Below are positions 5,126 to 5,316 of a stretch of 5,316 nt of DNA, one piece after another. The notes below the pieces were generated by a model. It was not told where the DNA came from and ran no database searches. It saw only the letters and a list, made by a program, of their open reading frames with translations. This DNA is from Clostridiaceae bacterium (GTDB lineage: Bacteria > Bacillota > Clostridia > Oscillospirales > Acutalibacteraceae): NCBI GenBank assembly GCA_016292705.1, contig JAEDHZ010000121.1, positions 1-5,316 on the forward strand, written 5' to 3'. The stretch's first letter is position 1; the number at the start of each line of letters is the position of its first letter. The translations under genes and the position numbers were made by a program.

Positions 5126-5316
5126 TTATTCTTCAGCATTTTTCGCTTGCTTATCCTCTTTCTTCTTGTGAAAAAGAATCTTGTCAACAGGGAAATAGAG
5201 GAAGAACTGAATCGCCGAACAACACATTGTTGAAATATTCGCCGCGCCCTGAGCGTTGACGCCCCACTTGACAAACAAGCCCTGCAAGGTGGGCGAAAGC
5301 CACGCGGAAAAGCAAA
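5126..5316 (-). CDS. C-terminal end of a membrane protein, possibly GtrA-like; 5' part outside the window
   Basis: An open frame enters from the right edge and ends at two tandem TAA stops (5126-5128 and 5123-5125), giving 62 visible residues. It shows a hydrophobic segment CCSAIQFFLYFPV (31-43), then DKILFHKKKEDKQ and a charged tail. A last membrane helix followed by a Lys-rich cytoplasmic end fits many small polytopic membrane proteins. The aromatic-Pro-x-x-Lys pattern after the helix resembles the C-terminus of GtrA-family proteins (putative polyprenyl-linked sugar flippases), but this is a weak match. A strong terminator 9 bases after the stop supports this frame over the other two; the overlapping frame that runs through the terminator has Arg/Ser-rich, unnatural composition. 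Function should be treated as unknown. Confidence 0.7.
   Translation of the reverse strand, partial: CFSAWLSPTLQGLFVKWGVNAQGAANISTMCCSAIQFFLYFPVDKILFHKKKEDKQAKNAEE

Noticed and set aside
4640..5233. A 197-codon + strand open frame opposite the MBL gene
   Set aside because: It is antisense to the metal-binding motifs of the MBL gene and crosses a strong terminator and the next gene; no supporting start site.
5083..5274. A minus-strand 63-codon open frame at the right edge
   Set aside because: It reads through the terminator and the MBL ribosome binding site, and is rich in Arg and Ser. The other frame ends in tandem stops just before the terminator and has a natural membrane-protein sequence.

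Overview
The window looks like ordinary chromosome from a gut-type anaerobic Firmicute (Clostridia, perhaps Oscillospiraceae/Ruminococcaceae). This is inferred from strong AGGAGG ribosome binding sites, a lipobox-type solute-binding lipoprotein, sigma-A-like promoter spacing, U-tailed intrinsic terminators, CCA-encoding tRNA genes and moderate GC content. No mobile element, CRISPR array or clearly new multi-gene system is visible.

Layout: on the + strand at the left edge lie the 3' part of tRNA-Thr(UGU) and a complete tRNA-Tyr(GUA), closed by a strong terminator. Everything else is on the minus strand and converges on the tRNAs. Read in the direction of transcription (right to left), the order is: the 3' end of a membrane-protein gene (GtrA-like at best) with a terminator; an MBL-fold metallo-hydrolase whose ribosome binding site lies almost directly behind that terminator; a clear promoter; a three-gene polar amino acid ABC importer (lipoprotein, permease, ATPase); and an iron-type alcohol dehydrogenase very close to E. 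coli FucO (lactaldehyde reductase).

How they work together: the lipoprotein would capture an amino acid outside the membrane, the permease (probably a homodimer, since only one is encoded) would pass it in, and the ATPase would drive uptake. A terminator-like hairpin followed by a second hairpin between the lipoprotein and permease genes suggests the binding protein is made in excess. FucO would reduce lactaldehyde to 1,2-propanediol with NADH, but no fucose or rhamnose genes are in view. Its 159-base upstream gap holds a direct repeat that gives two mutually exclusive RNA pairings near the ribosome binding site. The MBL protein has a full set of metal ligands but no assignable substrate.

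The most interesting material is the non-coding architecture: three intergenic RNA structures placed just before ribosome binding sites. Protein functions are family-level assignments from recognised motifs; no database search was possible.
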